Part shown: in pieces, positions 44,674 through 57,150 of the stretch
How the letters are laid out: the number at the start of each line of letters is the position of its first letter
Numbering within the stretch: the first letter of the stretch is position 1
Assembly (NCBI GenBank): GCA_021229015.1
Contig: CM037789.1
Span: 29,741,452-29,805,451 of the forward strand
Direction: 5' to 3'
Length of the DNA: 64,000 nt
Source: Solen grandis
Lineage: Eukaryota > Mollusca > Bivalvia > Adapedonta > Solenidae
Position numbers and translations under genes: made by a program
The notes under the pieces: model-generated
The model's database searches: none
Seen by the model: the letters and a program-made list of their open reading frames with translations, nothing else
What the model was told of the DNA's origin: nothing

Positions 44674-46378
44674 GAGTGTACACTACACAATATTGACTAA
44701 TGGTCCTCCAACACAGTGAAACATAGCCTGGGGGCTGGGGAGATGAAATGCCTGATTAGGGGGGAATTTATGCATAATCTATGTGCAATTGTTATTGATG
44801 AAATAGTTGCACACTTGTACACAATGGGGTATTCAACTGGACATTGATTAGAAATTGTCCAGTGAAAACAGGAATGTAGTCAGGGATTGTTTACAGTCTG
44901 CTACTGGTAGAGGGAGAGCTATATTTAGAACTAGTCAACACTATTGTGTGGGGTATATATATATATATAGGTATATTTCAGTAGGGAAAGGTAGCCGTGG
45001 GTGGGTGTTAGTTAGCTGTGTGTAGACTGGTGGGTTAGGCTTATCAGTATGTTTCTACATGCACTGGGATGTTTCCTGACCTACTGCTGAATAACTGACA
45101 TTATTCTTCAGCATCAGACTTTTTGTATTTGTATTACAATATGATGTTATTTTGTACGAAACAATTCAATTAAAGCAATCTTTTGAAATAAACAAATGAG
45201 TAGAAATATAGATTCATGAATAAACAAGAAATTTTTGTTAAGTGTCAGTGATTTTTTTGTGATAGTACATTTTATCAGTAATTTGTATATAATAATCTGA
45301 GCAATTTGAATCTTTGATTACAAGATTAAGTGTAATGCAAAAATAATGACTCTAGGATTTACTCTAGATTTTTTTGGCTGGGATTGGGAGGTGGTATTTG
45401 AATTATAAGGTATACACTGTATTATAATTTTTCAAATATATATATATATTTTTAAATAAAAGGTCCAAAAGTAGTTTGATGATTTGTCTACTTTCAACCC
45501 CCATAAATATACATCTGTAATCAAGATATTTTCAGGATTTGAATGATCTAATTTGAATTAGCACAAAAAATAACTTAAAAAAAATAACAAGTATCCTGTT
45601 TCTTACAGTTTAAAAAGCAAATGTTAAGATTTTTTTTTTTTATGAAAACAGCTTTAATTGCTCAAAGTTAAACTAATTCGAACAAATGCAAAGAACATGT
45701 TTTCTTTTTAAATATCTTGGTGCACATTTTTTAAGTCATTAGGCCTGAATTAAATATTGGCTTATTAAACATTTTTTCTAATATATAGATATACTTTGTA
45801 AGTTTTGGCCGGTTTTAAATCATTTACCGAGGTGCAGTCATTCTTGCAATAAGCATAAGGAGAAGATGGGCAAAATATTGAACCAGAAATGAAAACATCA
45901 TGGCAATGTGTGAAACATGCCAAGGGGAGACAATCATTATAAAAATATGATCAATTGCTGTATTACAATACTGTAATAACAGTGGGGGCTAAACAACCCT
46001 GGGATGTTTTCTTAGTGTATTGTTCATTGACCACTTTCAAAGGCAAATGTTGTACATTATGAAAGTACTTTTACGTTTAAGAAGCCAGGCACGGGGGAAT
46101 GTCAACAAAAGATAATTTTAGTTTTGATTATTTTCAGTGACCCGAAAGGCATTTTTGTGATTTTTTTATTACAATATGCATTACAGTGTTGGGTTTTGCA
46201 TATGTTGGTAGTATTCTAATGCTGACTGCAAAATCATTTGCATAATATAAAGGGGTCAAGGTCAAAGGGAGCACAGTGTCTTTTATAGGTTCACCATCAT
46301 CCAAAACAAAACTGATGATTGTATTTTACCCAGACAATCTGATATACATATTCTCAGTTGCAAATGAAAGCGGGCACT
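44674..46378. other. Intergenic, AT-rich
   Basis: Only short (TA)n tracts (44949, 45438) and A/T runs. No exon or repeat terminus recognised. Confidence 0.4.
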
Positions 46379-46552
46379 CAACCCTTTATCTCATGAATAT
46401 TCATTTACTGAACTTCAAAATGGATTTTTCTTTGCAATGCAGTCTAGGTAAAAAATCTAAGTTATGATATTGTATGAGTAAACAGAGTAGACTTTGATTA
46501 GGGTCTGCTTTAGTTGCCAATGTGTGAAAATGAGTCTCTAAGAAGTAAAGAG
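46379..46552 (+). mobile_element. Diverged relative of the MITE family
   Basis: 'caaccctttatctcatgaat' to 'atgagtctctaagaagtaaa', with 'gagtaaacagagtagact' inside, parallels the element at 61010-61219. The TTAA ends are lost. Confidence 0.5.
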
Positions 46553-49273
46553 ATAAATTTATATTTCTTTCAGAATTAACCAATTTTATTTCTGGACTAC
46601 ATTACAATTTCTAAATTACCAGTAGTTACAAAATAAAAAATGTGCAACATATTGTAGGTACTGTATTCATATTTAAAAAAAGGCTGGTAACCTTTTAAAG
46701 TCTAGACCTAAAATATTAGATTAATCATCCCTTACAGTTCAGGAGGGGGATAGTGTTTTGGCTTTGTCTATCGTTTTGTCAATTTGTCTATCCACAAATA
46801 TTTGCAACATCGGCATCTTCTTGGAGCCATATCACAGGTTTTGGATGTACATGTAGTAGACTTAATTTCATGTTATTTGCCTAGTTTGGCAGGGAATTCA
46901 ACAAAGTTGCTTGTTAAGTGTTGTTGTATACTTCACAACTAATCAGATCATGGTACCTTGTGCTTTACTCATCCCATTCTCCAACTGTGAGAATAACACA
47001 GAAATAATTTAAGGGCTCTTTTAAACATGGGAAAAAACTCACAGCCAATTGAAATCAGTGATGATGAATGGAATGTCAGTTATTTTCCAGTTTAATATCA
47101 AAGATACATCAAAGTGTATTTAGCCGGTTTTCTCTCAAAGCAACTTTGAACAGTGCTGTCACCGTGGCAACAAAAGGTTTCATGACCAAAGTGGATGTGT
47201 TTAGTCATGTCTGTAATTGACCAGATAGGGATACTTTTATCTGGTTAAATTCTTATTACCGGAACTTGACATGCCGTCTGCTTATCTTGACCATGAAAAC
47301 AAGCTGTGATTGAACCTTGAGTGAGAAGACTTTTGGATAAGATCTTGACCTTTTTTTGTGAGAAATTTAAATAGCTCTCCCTTTACTAGAGGTAAGAAAG
47401 TTGCATCAAAGCAGACAGACTTGGAAGGCGTGAAATTGACAGGCTGTATCAGTCTGTCATTGATTGTCGATTATGGTCATTGTCGTCTTTCTGATAGATC
47501 AAGGGGAAGTTGTAAAATATTTGACAGAAAATTATTATATAATTGTTTTCTTTTCTACATTTTTTTCTGTAGGAAGACGCTCAAAAATAAAAATGGTGCT
47601 TAATTATGATTTTCTTTTTCAGGAGTAATACTATGTCCGTTAGTTTCAATTGGGGTTTGTGAAGGATACTCAAATTTTAGCCTGAGATCATACTTAGGTA
47701 ATTTTAGAAAACACAGGACTTGGTCATTAAAGTTTCATATACCAAGGTCATGATTCAAATGTTTTCAGGTCAAGGTTGTTGCCATGGTTTCAGACATAGT
47801 TATGACATTCATAAATATATGGAGTAAAAAATAAAGTAAGTACCAGTAGATAAAAAATAAAACAGATTTATAAATAGCAGAATGTAAAAATCATTGTCAT
47901 AATTCTTGCCCTAAGGGTGAAATTCATTCTTTTTAAAAAAAAAAAAAAAAAGAATAAAATTGCTTGGACCTCCATTCTTTCATTTGCAAAATACTAAAAC
48001 ATATGAAATCAAGTAAAGAATTACTCTTGAAACCAACTTATTACCAATCCAGCCTGTCCTAAGATTGTGCAGTATTATTAGGTTTGATATTGTTCTCCAC
48101 ATCATGAACTTAGAGGAGAAAAAAAAAGTAAGTCAAGTATGTTAGCTTGAAAACTACCTGTAGGTCTAAGTAACTTAATGTCAAAGTCTTATAATGAGTC
48201 AAAATGTCTCGCCAGGTATGGGGTGGGCTCACAGAGGTGACTTCCTGTTGGTTTCAAAAATCTGACCAACTTTCATCCATCTTGTTAGAGTAGATCCCTC
48301 CAGGGCATGGCCATTAATAGAAATTACTGTCATCCTGAGCAGTGAATGTGAAATTTAATGTGCCACATTCAAGTAGCCATCTTGATCAACAGAGGTCCCC
48401 AGTGATTGGATGAAAGATTACTATTATTTACTGTTCTCTATCTTGATTGGTTAATTGATTAAGCTCTGTAATTAAATTTTTATCATTTGATACAGGAAAT
48501 TTGGGGGCGTCTGTAACAGCTAAGATTTCATGGGTGATTAGACAATACAAAAAATGTGTTGTTTTCTCCTATTGATTCTTTATCTTTTATTAAATTTGTT
48601 GATGGGAACAGAAATTGTTTATTTGAATGTGAATTATTTTATCTGAATCTATGGTTAAACCGTTTAGCTTCCAACTGTTTCTTAATAATAGGCATGTAGT
48701 TAAGCCAAAGTATGTATTTCACAAAGTGAAAAATTCTAATAATTGTTAAAAGCATACCATATACTTCTCATATTGATGCATTGGCAAACAGGTCAGACCC
48801 AGATCAGACTGCTCTCCACTGTTTGCTTATATAAGTTGAAGCTCAGATTTGACACAGTTTACATGGCAAAGAAAAACCTATTGCTTCATACACCATTTAT
48901 AGTTCAGTTAATTGATATCTATAAAGTTTTAAATTTGTATATGAATATTCATAATGTAAAGTGTTAATTAAAAGAATTTTATTATATAGTTTTAAATGTC
49001 TTGAATATCACAGAATGCTAGCTTTCCCCATAAAAATAAATTTTATTCTAATTTTTAGAAGGATGAGGGTGTGGTTGGGTGCATGTGTACATAGAGAATT
49101 ATTTCAATCGTTTTCCGATTTTTAAAAAAAAAAATCTAAATCATAGTGGTCAGCTAGAAATATATCATACACATATTTTTTATTGTTGTCTTTTGAGGCC
49201 ACTAATTCGCCAAACATCAAAAAAGAATACCTGCGTTTATGATAATAATAATGAAGAGCACACACTTGTTTAA
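46553..49273. other. Intergenic, no gene recognised
   Basis: AT-rich with a repeat fragment at 46738-46800 ('caggagggggatagtg', 'gtctatcgttttgtc') and a weak MITE-centre echo at 48780-48835. ORFs are short and featureless. Confidence 0.4.
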
Positions 49274-49515
49274 TTAACCCTTTCCCTCATATAGACTCAT
49301 TTTGACGCACTCAGTAGGTACCACATAAAGCCTGATCTGCAGAAAACCACAGTTAAACCTTACCAAATTTAATTAGAAAGTCCTCATTTCCAGACCACTG
49401 AGGAGCAGCGAACAGCATAAAACCTGATCAGCCTGCGAGTTACTCGCAGGCTGATCTGGTTTTATGCTGTTCGCATAGGTCTTTTCATGGTTTCCTCTAT
49501 GAGGGAAAGGGTTAT
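49274..49515 (+). mobile_element. TTAA-flanked piggyBac-like MITE, copy 12
   Basis: Full-length with intact palindrome; the right target site reads TTAT instead of TTAA. Confidence 0.87.
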
Positions 49516-50000
49516 GATATATTACATGTTTTATGTGGTGGTTTTGGTCTAATACTTGGACAGTTAGAATAATCCAAATTCCCACCCCTGGGGGTTTGAT
49601 TCTTTGATTTGTGTATTGAAACGCATTGTATTGGTTACCTATCAATACACAAGTGGTTCTTCTCGCCCTCTCTTCTATAGCATTATGTTGGGATAACCTG
49701 CCTGACAGAGGGGGTCATGTAAGATGGGCTGCCTTACCCTGGGAAGCCAGGACACGGCGGACAATGGAAGATAATTAGAGACAAGTCCAGGCAGTAGAGA
49801 TTACTTTGATGTCCATTCCATTTTACCTGGTCTTCCATGTTTGTTTATTGCATTCCAACAGTCACAAGGTGTTTGTTTTGAGATTTTCTTTTTCTTTTAG
49901 AAAGTCTATGAACTTCAGTGAAAGTTATTTTTTGATGTTCCTGGATGGGAAAACTTGCGGTAACTTGATCCTTAACTTAGACGAAAAATTGGCATTGAGT
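49516..50000. other. Non-coding sequence up to the assembly gap
   Basis: No feature recognised. The open frame at 49806 continues only because it runs into the N block. Confidence 0.4.
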
Positions 50001-50100
50001 NNNNNNNNNNNNNNNNNNNNNNNNNNNNNNNNNNNNNNNNNNNNNNNNNNNNNNNNNNNNNNNNNNNNNNNNNNNNNNNNNNNNNNNNNNNNNNNNNNNN
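50001..50100. other. Assembly gap (100 N)
   Basis: Exactly 100 N, the usual placeholder for a gap of unknown size between contigs in a scaffold. Adjacency and orientation across it are not proven by sequence. Confidence 1.
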
Positions 50101-50980
50101 ATTGGTCAGTAAATTCAATATGTAATGACTAAATGAGGGGCGACTTAAATTGAATAACATTTATATATATATATATCGTAAAATATAGAAGAACGGAAAC
50201 ACATGCGCGCACAGACACACACACACACGATTGCTTTTCATTTTGAGCGATTCACCTTAACAAATCATAAAAGTTCAATTCAATTTTTTTAAGTTAAAAA
50301 ACTATTTATTTTATAATACATGTACCTCATTTCCTTTACATAAAACGACACTATGAATTTAATATTAGTAGCTCGATTGCTTTAAATAAACGACGCTATT
50401 TATGTGAATTTCTATACATCTATATATTTAGCTTTTTTTTTTATTGAAAAGTGCATCTTAAAGTAAATCTATTTACATTTGCAAAACCCAATGTTCCTAT
50501 TTCCTGTATTGTGCATGCGGTTATATCATTGAATTCATTACCGGTATATAACAAAAGTGTTGTGCAAACACGTGCCCGCAGACTGATTGGTTTTTACACA
50601 TGCCGGTCACTTGTATCATTTTCCCGATGCTCAGTATAACCTTATTATGTGGTGTTGTGTTGTTGTTGTGTTCTTCTTCCTTTTTGTGCATTTGTATTTG
50701 TACATAAATTGTTCACTTGCTAAACATGAAGATGATCGTGCTGTAATTGTTTAAAACGAAAATGCGTTACTGGATTAGCGTAACGACTTGAATGGGTTGT
50801 AGTTCGACCTAGTGGAAACCTCTAATAGAGTAGGTCCAACAGCTGTAATAAGATTTATAAGAATTGATCCAAAATGACGTGAAAAATTAGCTTTGTTTAC
50901 TTCTATTCTATACTTTATTTTATTTCCCATTATTATTAATGCGGTCGGTGTCGTCGTCATCAGCTTTACACTTACTGTTA
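50101..50980. other. Intergenic sequence right of the gap
   Basis: Short (TA)n and (CA)n tracts at 50163 and 50210. CpG is visibly more frequent than left of the gap. No gene. Confidence 0.4.
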
Positions 50981-51127
50981 TGATCATTGATGATGATGAT
51001 GATGATGATGATGACTGATGATGATGATGATCATCATCATCATTGATGATGATCATTGATATGATCATGTGATGATGTGATGATGATTGATATGATGATG
51101 ATGATGATTGATGATGATGATGATCAT

Positions 51128-51168
<41 letters not shown>

Positions 51169-51171
51169 CAT

Positions 51172-51211
<40 letters not shown>

Positions 51212-51214
51212 CAT

Positions 51215-51245
<31 letters not shown>

Positions 51246-51297
51246 ATGATGATATGATGATGATGATGGTGATGATGATGATGATGATGATGATTCT
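50981..51297. repeat. (GAT)n microsatellite with strand switches
   Basis: About 315 bases of GAT/ATG trinucleotide, interrupted by TGATCATTGATG and by stretches of ATC (around 51030-51040), so that GAT and ATC blocks face each other and can fold back. The His- and Ile-runs in ORFs here are artefacts of the repeat. Confidence 0.95.
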
Positions 51298-51829
51298 TTC
51301 TTTTTTCCATCAGTGTACTTAAGCATATTTTTATAACATCAATTTTATAATTGTGTGATTTTTAACAATAACCGATTACTTAAACATGTAGATGAAAATA
51401 TTTAATTGACATATGATATATAAATGATATTATAAAGATCATATTTACCTTACAATATTTCCTGGAATATTTTCGAAATCACACCGTTCATTTCACCGCT
51501 ATTCATAATATAACAGCAGCAACGTCTTTTTGTTGTTTTTGCTTCTTTCTTTTTTTACATAATTCCTAGTTCAGCACTCTTGTTTGCTTTTATTGCCAGC
51601 CGCAGCAAATTAGTTTTCCAAACAGGTGTTAATCTCTCACTCCAGTACGTTTATGATAAAACCGTTCAATCTTATGTAACCTGCAAGAAACATGTATCGA
51701 ATTTCAGAAATTACTGGAAACCGATCAATTCCTTCTCACATTAACAATAGCATGTTAATTGCTTTTAAAATCCTCTTGAAACTTTCTCAAGAAAAAAAGT
51801 TACAGGTACAGCTAACACTGTGATACAAA
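51298..51829. other. Intergenic, no feature
   Basis: Ordinary AT-rich sequence; none of the repeat families described elsewhere is seen. Confidence 0.35.
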
Positions 51830-52400
51830 TTCACGCGGAAAGATATCGTCTGCTTCGGATTCTTTCTGCGTTACGCCATGCATTTACTTCGACGGAGAGT
51901 GAATCGGTAATATCCGTATGTTTGCGGAGTGTGATTCGGTAGTTTCCGTATTTAGGCGTTGACAGATTCGGGTTTTCCCGTGGCTAACAGCTGTCTACAT
52001 CAGTGATTTTAGTGAATCATGTGCCTCGGAAATGTTCGATAGTTGACATGTCAAATAAAAGGCACTTCAGTGCGTTTTAATATATTTTATATCATATCGA
52101 AAGACCGTTGCAAATCTGATTTTTGTGTGGGAATTTACCGTCGCTGCAACAGCATCAGTCAAATGTCTATGTTCATTATTACATATAAACAAAGACCTAT
52201 TAAACAAAGATTGGCAACTAGTCTAAATATCACAAAAGCACGTAACAAATTATTCAATTATCGCAAAATCACGTTTTCAAATATCTCCTTTTCTTGTGAA
52301 GGTCCGTTTTTACTTTACGCCATGGAATTTTCTTCGGCGGAGAGTGATTCGGTATTTTCCGTATTAACGCGTTGAAAGATTCGTGTTTTTTTTCGGAGTT
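51830..52400. repeat. CpG-rich patch with a thrice-repeated block
   Basis: A unit reading roughly GGAGAGTGATTCGGTATTTT then CCGTATT occurs at about 51892, 51925 and 52340; the first and third are also preceded by TACGCCATG and TTCG-CGGAGAG. In 51841-51960 there are 12 CG dinucleotides in 120 bases. It may mark an unmethylated promoter-like region; no transcript start can be assigned. Confidence 0.5.
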
Positions 52401-52443
52401 ACCAGCACTGAAGTCTTTTTAAGTATTTGAAGGACATTTTATA

Positions 52444-52515
52444 TGTTACGGCCAGGGATCAAACCCGGGACCTCCCGGTCACAGACGGAACGTCCTAGCC
52501 ACGATCTGAGATCTG
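52444..52515 (-). mobile_element. tRNA-like SINE head fragment
   Basis: The reverse complement has 'gtggctaggacgttccg' (A-box region), 'gggaggtcccgggtttgatc' (B box GGTTTGATCCC) and 'cctggccgtaac'. Without a clear acceptor stem it reads as a SINE head rather than a functional tRNA. Confidence 0.55.
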
Positions 52516-55500
52516 AATACAATGTTGAGACCTTTTTTTAAAGCTTAATCTAAAAAAAAATGCTCACGCATTTATTCATACATTTGCATCCGCATAGAAA
52601 ATAGTTCCTAACCTCGGCAATTAATACGCACAGAATATAACTACTACCCGTGATACATTTAGATTACAAAGTGTCAACATTAGTGCAAGCTAGTGACGTC
52701 ACAGTCTCTATTTATAGAGATTTAGATTATGGAAAACAATTATGATATAGTTGAAATCCCATCAACATCTTTCAGCGCTATGTAAAACCTAGGAAGAAAT
52801 TTTATTTTCAATTTCATTTTTATCTTGTGTCTCTAATGCTACACCTACTCAAATATTTCATTTCCTAACCAATATTGTAAGTTATTAAGGAAATGATTCA
52901 GATCTTTATAAACTAAGTAATGTACTTGACTGTTTAATAAAACAGAAATGTTAGAATGCACTTCTACCTATAATTTAGTATTAATAATGGAGTTTAATCC
53001 GGGGTCCAATTCCATCAATGTTATTTAGAGCTAGAGTAATAACTAAATACTTAGTAATGTATTTTATTATTTTCCTAATAAAATTATATGTTCAATTTCT
53101 TTACAAAACGTGTCTTACCCCTCTCATCGGTGCTTGGATGGCGTGGGAAAAAATCGTGGGACGTGGGTTTTCTCCGGGTTCTCCCCCCCCCCCCCCCCAC
53201 ACACACACAACGATAAGTATAAGTTGTGATCAGATAACTTATTTCGTTATCAATGTAAAATAAACAGATTCTAATAATTTGTTATATTCCTCTCACCGAT
53301 TATGCCACGCTATGCTACGTACTTAACAAGGGAAGTAACTGCTGCGGGGAATTTGAATAAGAGTAAGTCAGTAATTATACTTTATTTTGATTTAAGCGGG
53401 GGCAGCTTACTATTAAGGTAATCCACCCATTATTATATTGTGATCGTGGTCCATCGAGTGATCATGGGCATTTTATAGTAAATGCAAGCCTTTACAGACT
53501 TTGAGCAAAAGAACCTACAACTCCAAGTCAATGGATGCTTGCACTGAAGTCATGATGAATGGAAACATTAAACTCACAAATACATGTCGTGCGCATATAC
53601 AATACAAATACAATACAAATAGTTTATTTCATACAAGCATAACATGTTCCATAGCAATATACAAAACGACAAAAGGCATGGTAAGATGTTACAAGCAATA
53701 AACGAGTAATCACTATTCATATCCAGCATTAATACGATGTCATCATCATCATCATCATCATCATCACCAACATCATCATCTTTCTGGAGATAGGGTCATG
53801 ATTCACTGGTTTTGAAATCGTCAACAAAGCATTATTGACAAACATTTAATCGGCTTCAAAATCGTAAGTGATCATCACGTGACCAGGAAGTATAGGGAAT
53901 TTGTTTCCTGCATAAGTTGTCGGACCGCCGGCGGGGGTTAGACCAAGGATGTACCTACAGTAACGTATATACAAACAAAAGGAGACGGACTTCTTCCTGG
54001 TTCACTTGGACTATTTGGGCTAGACATTTGAGGTACTCTCTTCCCGTTTCCTTATTTCTCTCTCTCTCTATATATGTATATATTATATATATCTTACACT
54101 CACTCGCTGTCTTTTTTTTTTTTCTATCTCAATTCTCTTTCATTTCATCTCTTCGTTCTTTCATTCAAGCAACTCAATTTCTCTGCCCCATCTTTCGGTC
54201 TCTCCGCTTCTCTATAATTTTGCTCGATCGTTCTCCCTATCGCACTCTTTCTCTCTATTTGTCATCTATATCTACAAGTTAAAATTCCTTAAATTCCTAC
54301 ACATTTACATATAGGTGATATTTACATTTTACAAGCACAAAAACATGCAATTATTGCAACCAACATATTGAATAGACACTGCAATTTAGTCTTCTATTTA
54401 CATGGATATCTGATTCTTAAAGTGGCTCATTTTTTTAAAGACGTGTGGTTGGTTTTCGATGCGAAATATTGTTTTTCGAATTTTTCAACGAAATATCACC
54501 GAGAAATTTAACTTTTCGTGTTGTCACAACGCAAAGCAATGACCCCCCCCCCCCCCCCCCTTTACACGTGAAGATATGGGTAGGGCTCCGCCATAGATTT
54601 CTGGATTAAATAGGTATTTATAAAGAACACAACTCAAGTTGACACCGATTTTTTTTATCTCTGGTTGGTACCTTATTTAAAACTATTAAAAATATTTGTT
54701 AAGAAAATAAGCATTTCAGTATTTCTTTTAGATCGAGAATTAAGAATAAACATTCGACAGACGACTACGACATTTATTCGTTAATACATTTCTAAGCATG
54801 AATCGATGACGTTGCAAAATATGCGCTCTTCTGACGTTTGACACATTGGCCACGAAAACATGCAGAAACTAAAAGTTTATTGATTGACTAATACAAAAAC
54901 TATACAAGACAGATAAAAAAACTTGCCATCTGCACACATTTTTCTTTGCAACATTCAAACTGGGTAATGAATTTTGATTGATTTGAGTTGTCATCTCTCT
55001 AATATAACCGAAACTCCAATGTTTAATGCAAAACATGAATGTATTCGGATAGTATTTATTTCGGATGTTTACGTAAAAGAATTTATTAACAACGGACGTC
55101 AATCAAACTTCGCGAAATGGCAAAAGCTTCTGTCTGACCGAATATAAAAAAATTGTCAGACCAAAAGAAAATCTGTCAGACCGAAAAACAAATGAGAAAA
55201 TATGCAAAATATATAGGTTTTGTCTTCTGTATTTAATTGATAGATTTACCAATTAAGCCTTATATCTACAAGAATCAAGCAAGATAAGATAATAACAGGC
55301 AAGAAGAGCAAGGAAAGTTGTTTCCCCCATATATTTACATTTTGAGTTTACCAGTCATCTGGACTGAAAAGAAAGCATTTTAATGGGACCAAGATGAAAT
55401 CTGTCTGCCACCTTTTGCGAAGTCTGCGTCAATCAGTTTTATTTTCTAGACGGTTACAAAGTTTTATCGCATATTTCTGATGGTAATAGCATTTTATATG

Positions 55501-55611
55501 AAAATGAAAAATAATATCGCATTACATCTTATGTTTCTATATATAATGCGGGAGTTAATCTGAGTAATTTGGCTCCTTCCATGTCCAATAATTCTTGTTT
55601 CTTTCCTGCAG
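52516..55611. other. Upstream region of the mannosidase gene, no coding feature
   Basis: Contains poly(C)/(AC)n at 53180, an (ATC)n microsatellite at 53739-53767, (TC)n/(TA)n at 54060-54095 and a C20 run at 54543. Three short 'gtcagaccgaaaa' repeats lie at 55130-55190. The first, non-coding exon of the mannosidase gene should lie here (the coding exon has a 3' splice site), but I cannot place it. Confidence 0.4.
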
Positions 55612-55747
55612 GGTAATACATCAGTCCATGATGAAGAAATACTTGGCAGTGTGGGGGGCCTTGTTCTTCTTCGTGATCTGTGTGTCCCTGTACCTGATGC
55701 TTGAGACGATAAGCACCTCACCTGGCAGATTTTCAGACGTAAACAAG
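55612..55747 (+). CDS. MAN2A: Golgi alpha-mannosidase II exon 1 of coding region (ATG at 55628)
   Basis: Starts after tttcctgcag with 16 non-coding bases, then ATG ATG (55628). The 40 codons encode a short basic cytoplasmic tail (MMKK), a type II signal anchor of about 21 residues (YLAVWGALFFFVICVSLYLM, residues 5-24) and LETISTSPGRFSDVNK. Golgi mannosidase II enzymes remove two mannoses from the hybrid N-glycan GlcNAcMan5 in the medial Golgi and have this topology. Ends in phase 0 at AAG|GTAAGA. Confidence 0.9.
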
Positions 55748-55989
55748 GTAAGATTTTTATGCCGTTTGTTAGTCTGTATGTCACACTTCAGGTTTAGTTT
55801 CGCGTTTAAGATTTTTTTATATGAAGATGGCTTCACATCCCCATGATACTGGTGCACAAGTACATCATGATGATGAACTATTTGATATACATACACTTTT
55901 TTAGCTTGTTTGGATGAACATGGTAAAATTGATTGTGTCACAGAAACACATTTCTTTGTTGAGTGGTAGTTAATTCCTAGTGCACCTTC

Positions 55990-56060
55990 CTCCACTGGTA
56001 ATGTTCATGGCTGTGGATCCATAGGTTGTGGGTTCGAACCTCACAATTAGCAATGATTTT
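55990..56060 (+). mobile_element. tRNA-like SINE head fragment
   Basis: 'actggtaatgttcatgg' and a B box in 'gtgggttcgaacctcac' are present; the body is not recognised. Probably a short SINE piece. Confidence 0.4.
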
Positions 56061-56214
56061 TCTGACATGGCCTTCCAACTTGCAAAGTACTTGTCCAAAC
56101 CAGAAACTGTTAATATCTATAATTTATTATAAGCTCATTATTTCTAGCAGATTATTGATAAACTTCTAATCAAGCGTTTAAAATTCTCATGTTTTATGAA
56201 AATGAACTTTTCAG

Positions 56215-56352
56215 GAGTCAATAAGTTCATTTGAGCAGAAGATCGACGAGATACAGAAGGATATAGAGCTGAATCACAAAACCATTAAAGAAATCCGAGA
56301 TGCTGTCAGAAAAATGTCAACTGGTGATGACAGCAGTGTAGATAAACTCAAG
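56215..56352 (+). CDS. MAN2A: Golgi alpha-mannosidase II exon, stem region
   Basis: 46 codons, phase 0 at both ends (acceptor acttttcag, donor AAG|GTACCT). Encodes ESISSFEQKIDEIQKDIELN and HKTIKEIRDAVRKMS, a charged amphipathic helix that fits the lumenal stem/coiled coil following the membrane anchor in MAN2A proteins. Confidence 0.88.
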
Positions 56353-56754
56353 GTACCTGTAGACCGTCCTATATTTATGCATACTTTGAGTCAGATGGAC
56401 TGGTTATTTTTTACCCTTGTGTCTTTGAAAAAAATCAAAATTCATTGAAATTGAAATATTGTTTACAGACAAAACTATGATATCTATTTCAGGTTTTGAT
56501 ACATTTATCTAGAAATGGAGTTATTAGACAGCTTAAATTTGTGATTTTTGGATTTTCATAATGATTGCGCGTAGAGTAATGCACATGCAAAATGTAAATA
56601 TCAGTAATGATAATTAAGAGGCAAATAAAAATGTGCAATCTAAGGTCTTTGAGATTATTGGCATAAATTTAATAGACAGTATTGCTTGTACAGTAAACGC
56701 TGCTTATAGTGAGCTCAACCGGATCTAAATTTCCTGTCTAGACGGTTGTAATTC

Positions 56755-57150
56755 AAATTCAGTAAACACTAGAAAAAAAGCTTTTAATTTGAATTAATCT
56801 GTAAACACTTGAACAAAGCCTTTAATTTGAATTCATCTGTAATCACTTGAAAACAGCTTTGAATTTGAATTAATCTGTTAACACTAGAAAAATAGCTTTG
56901 CATTGAATTAATCTGTAAACACTAGAAAAAAAGCTTTAATTTTAATCTGTAAACACTAGAAAAAAAGATTTTGAATTAATCTGTAAACACTAGAAAAAAG
57001 CTTTTTAATAATCTGTAAACACTAAAAACTTTATAATTTAATATTAATCAAATGGTATACACAAAAAAAGGCTTTAGATAAATCATTGTTAAACACTAGA
57101 ACAATGTTTTATCTGTCCTCACTTGAGATAGAATGTTTGAGCTTTGGATA
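56755..57150 (+). repeat. Degenerate tandem array (ctgtaaacactagaaaaa), left part
   Basis: About eight units of 35-50 bases containing AATCTGTAAACACTAGAAAA and AGCTTT-AATTTGAATT. The array stops where an AGCTCACCTGAG-type element begins and resumes after it (58008-58075), so that element inserted into, or arose beside, the array. Confidence 0.8.

Noticed and set aside
49806..50160. Frames spanning the N block
   Set aside because: They stay open only because N codons are not stops.
51065..51310. Poly-His / poly-Ile / poly-Ser frames
   Set aside because: Direct translation of the GAT microsatellite in different phases.
53917..54282. 121-residue frame rich in Ser, Leu and Phe
   Set aside because: Low-complexity TC/TA-rich DNA explains it; no supporting signal.
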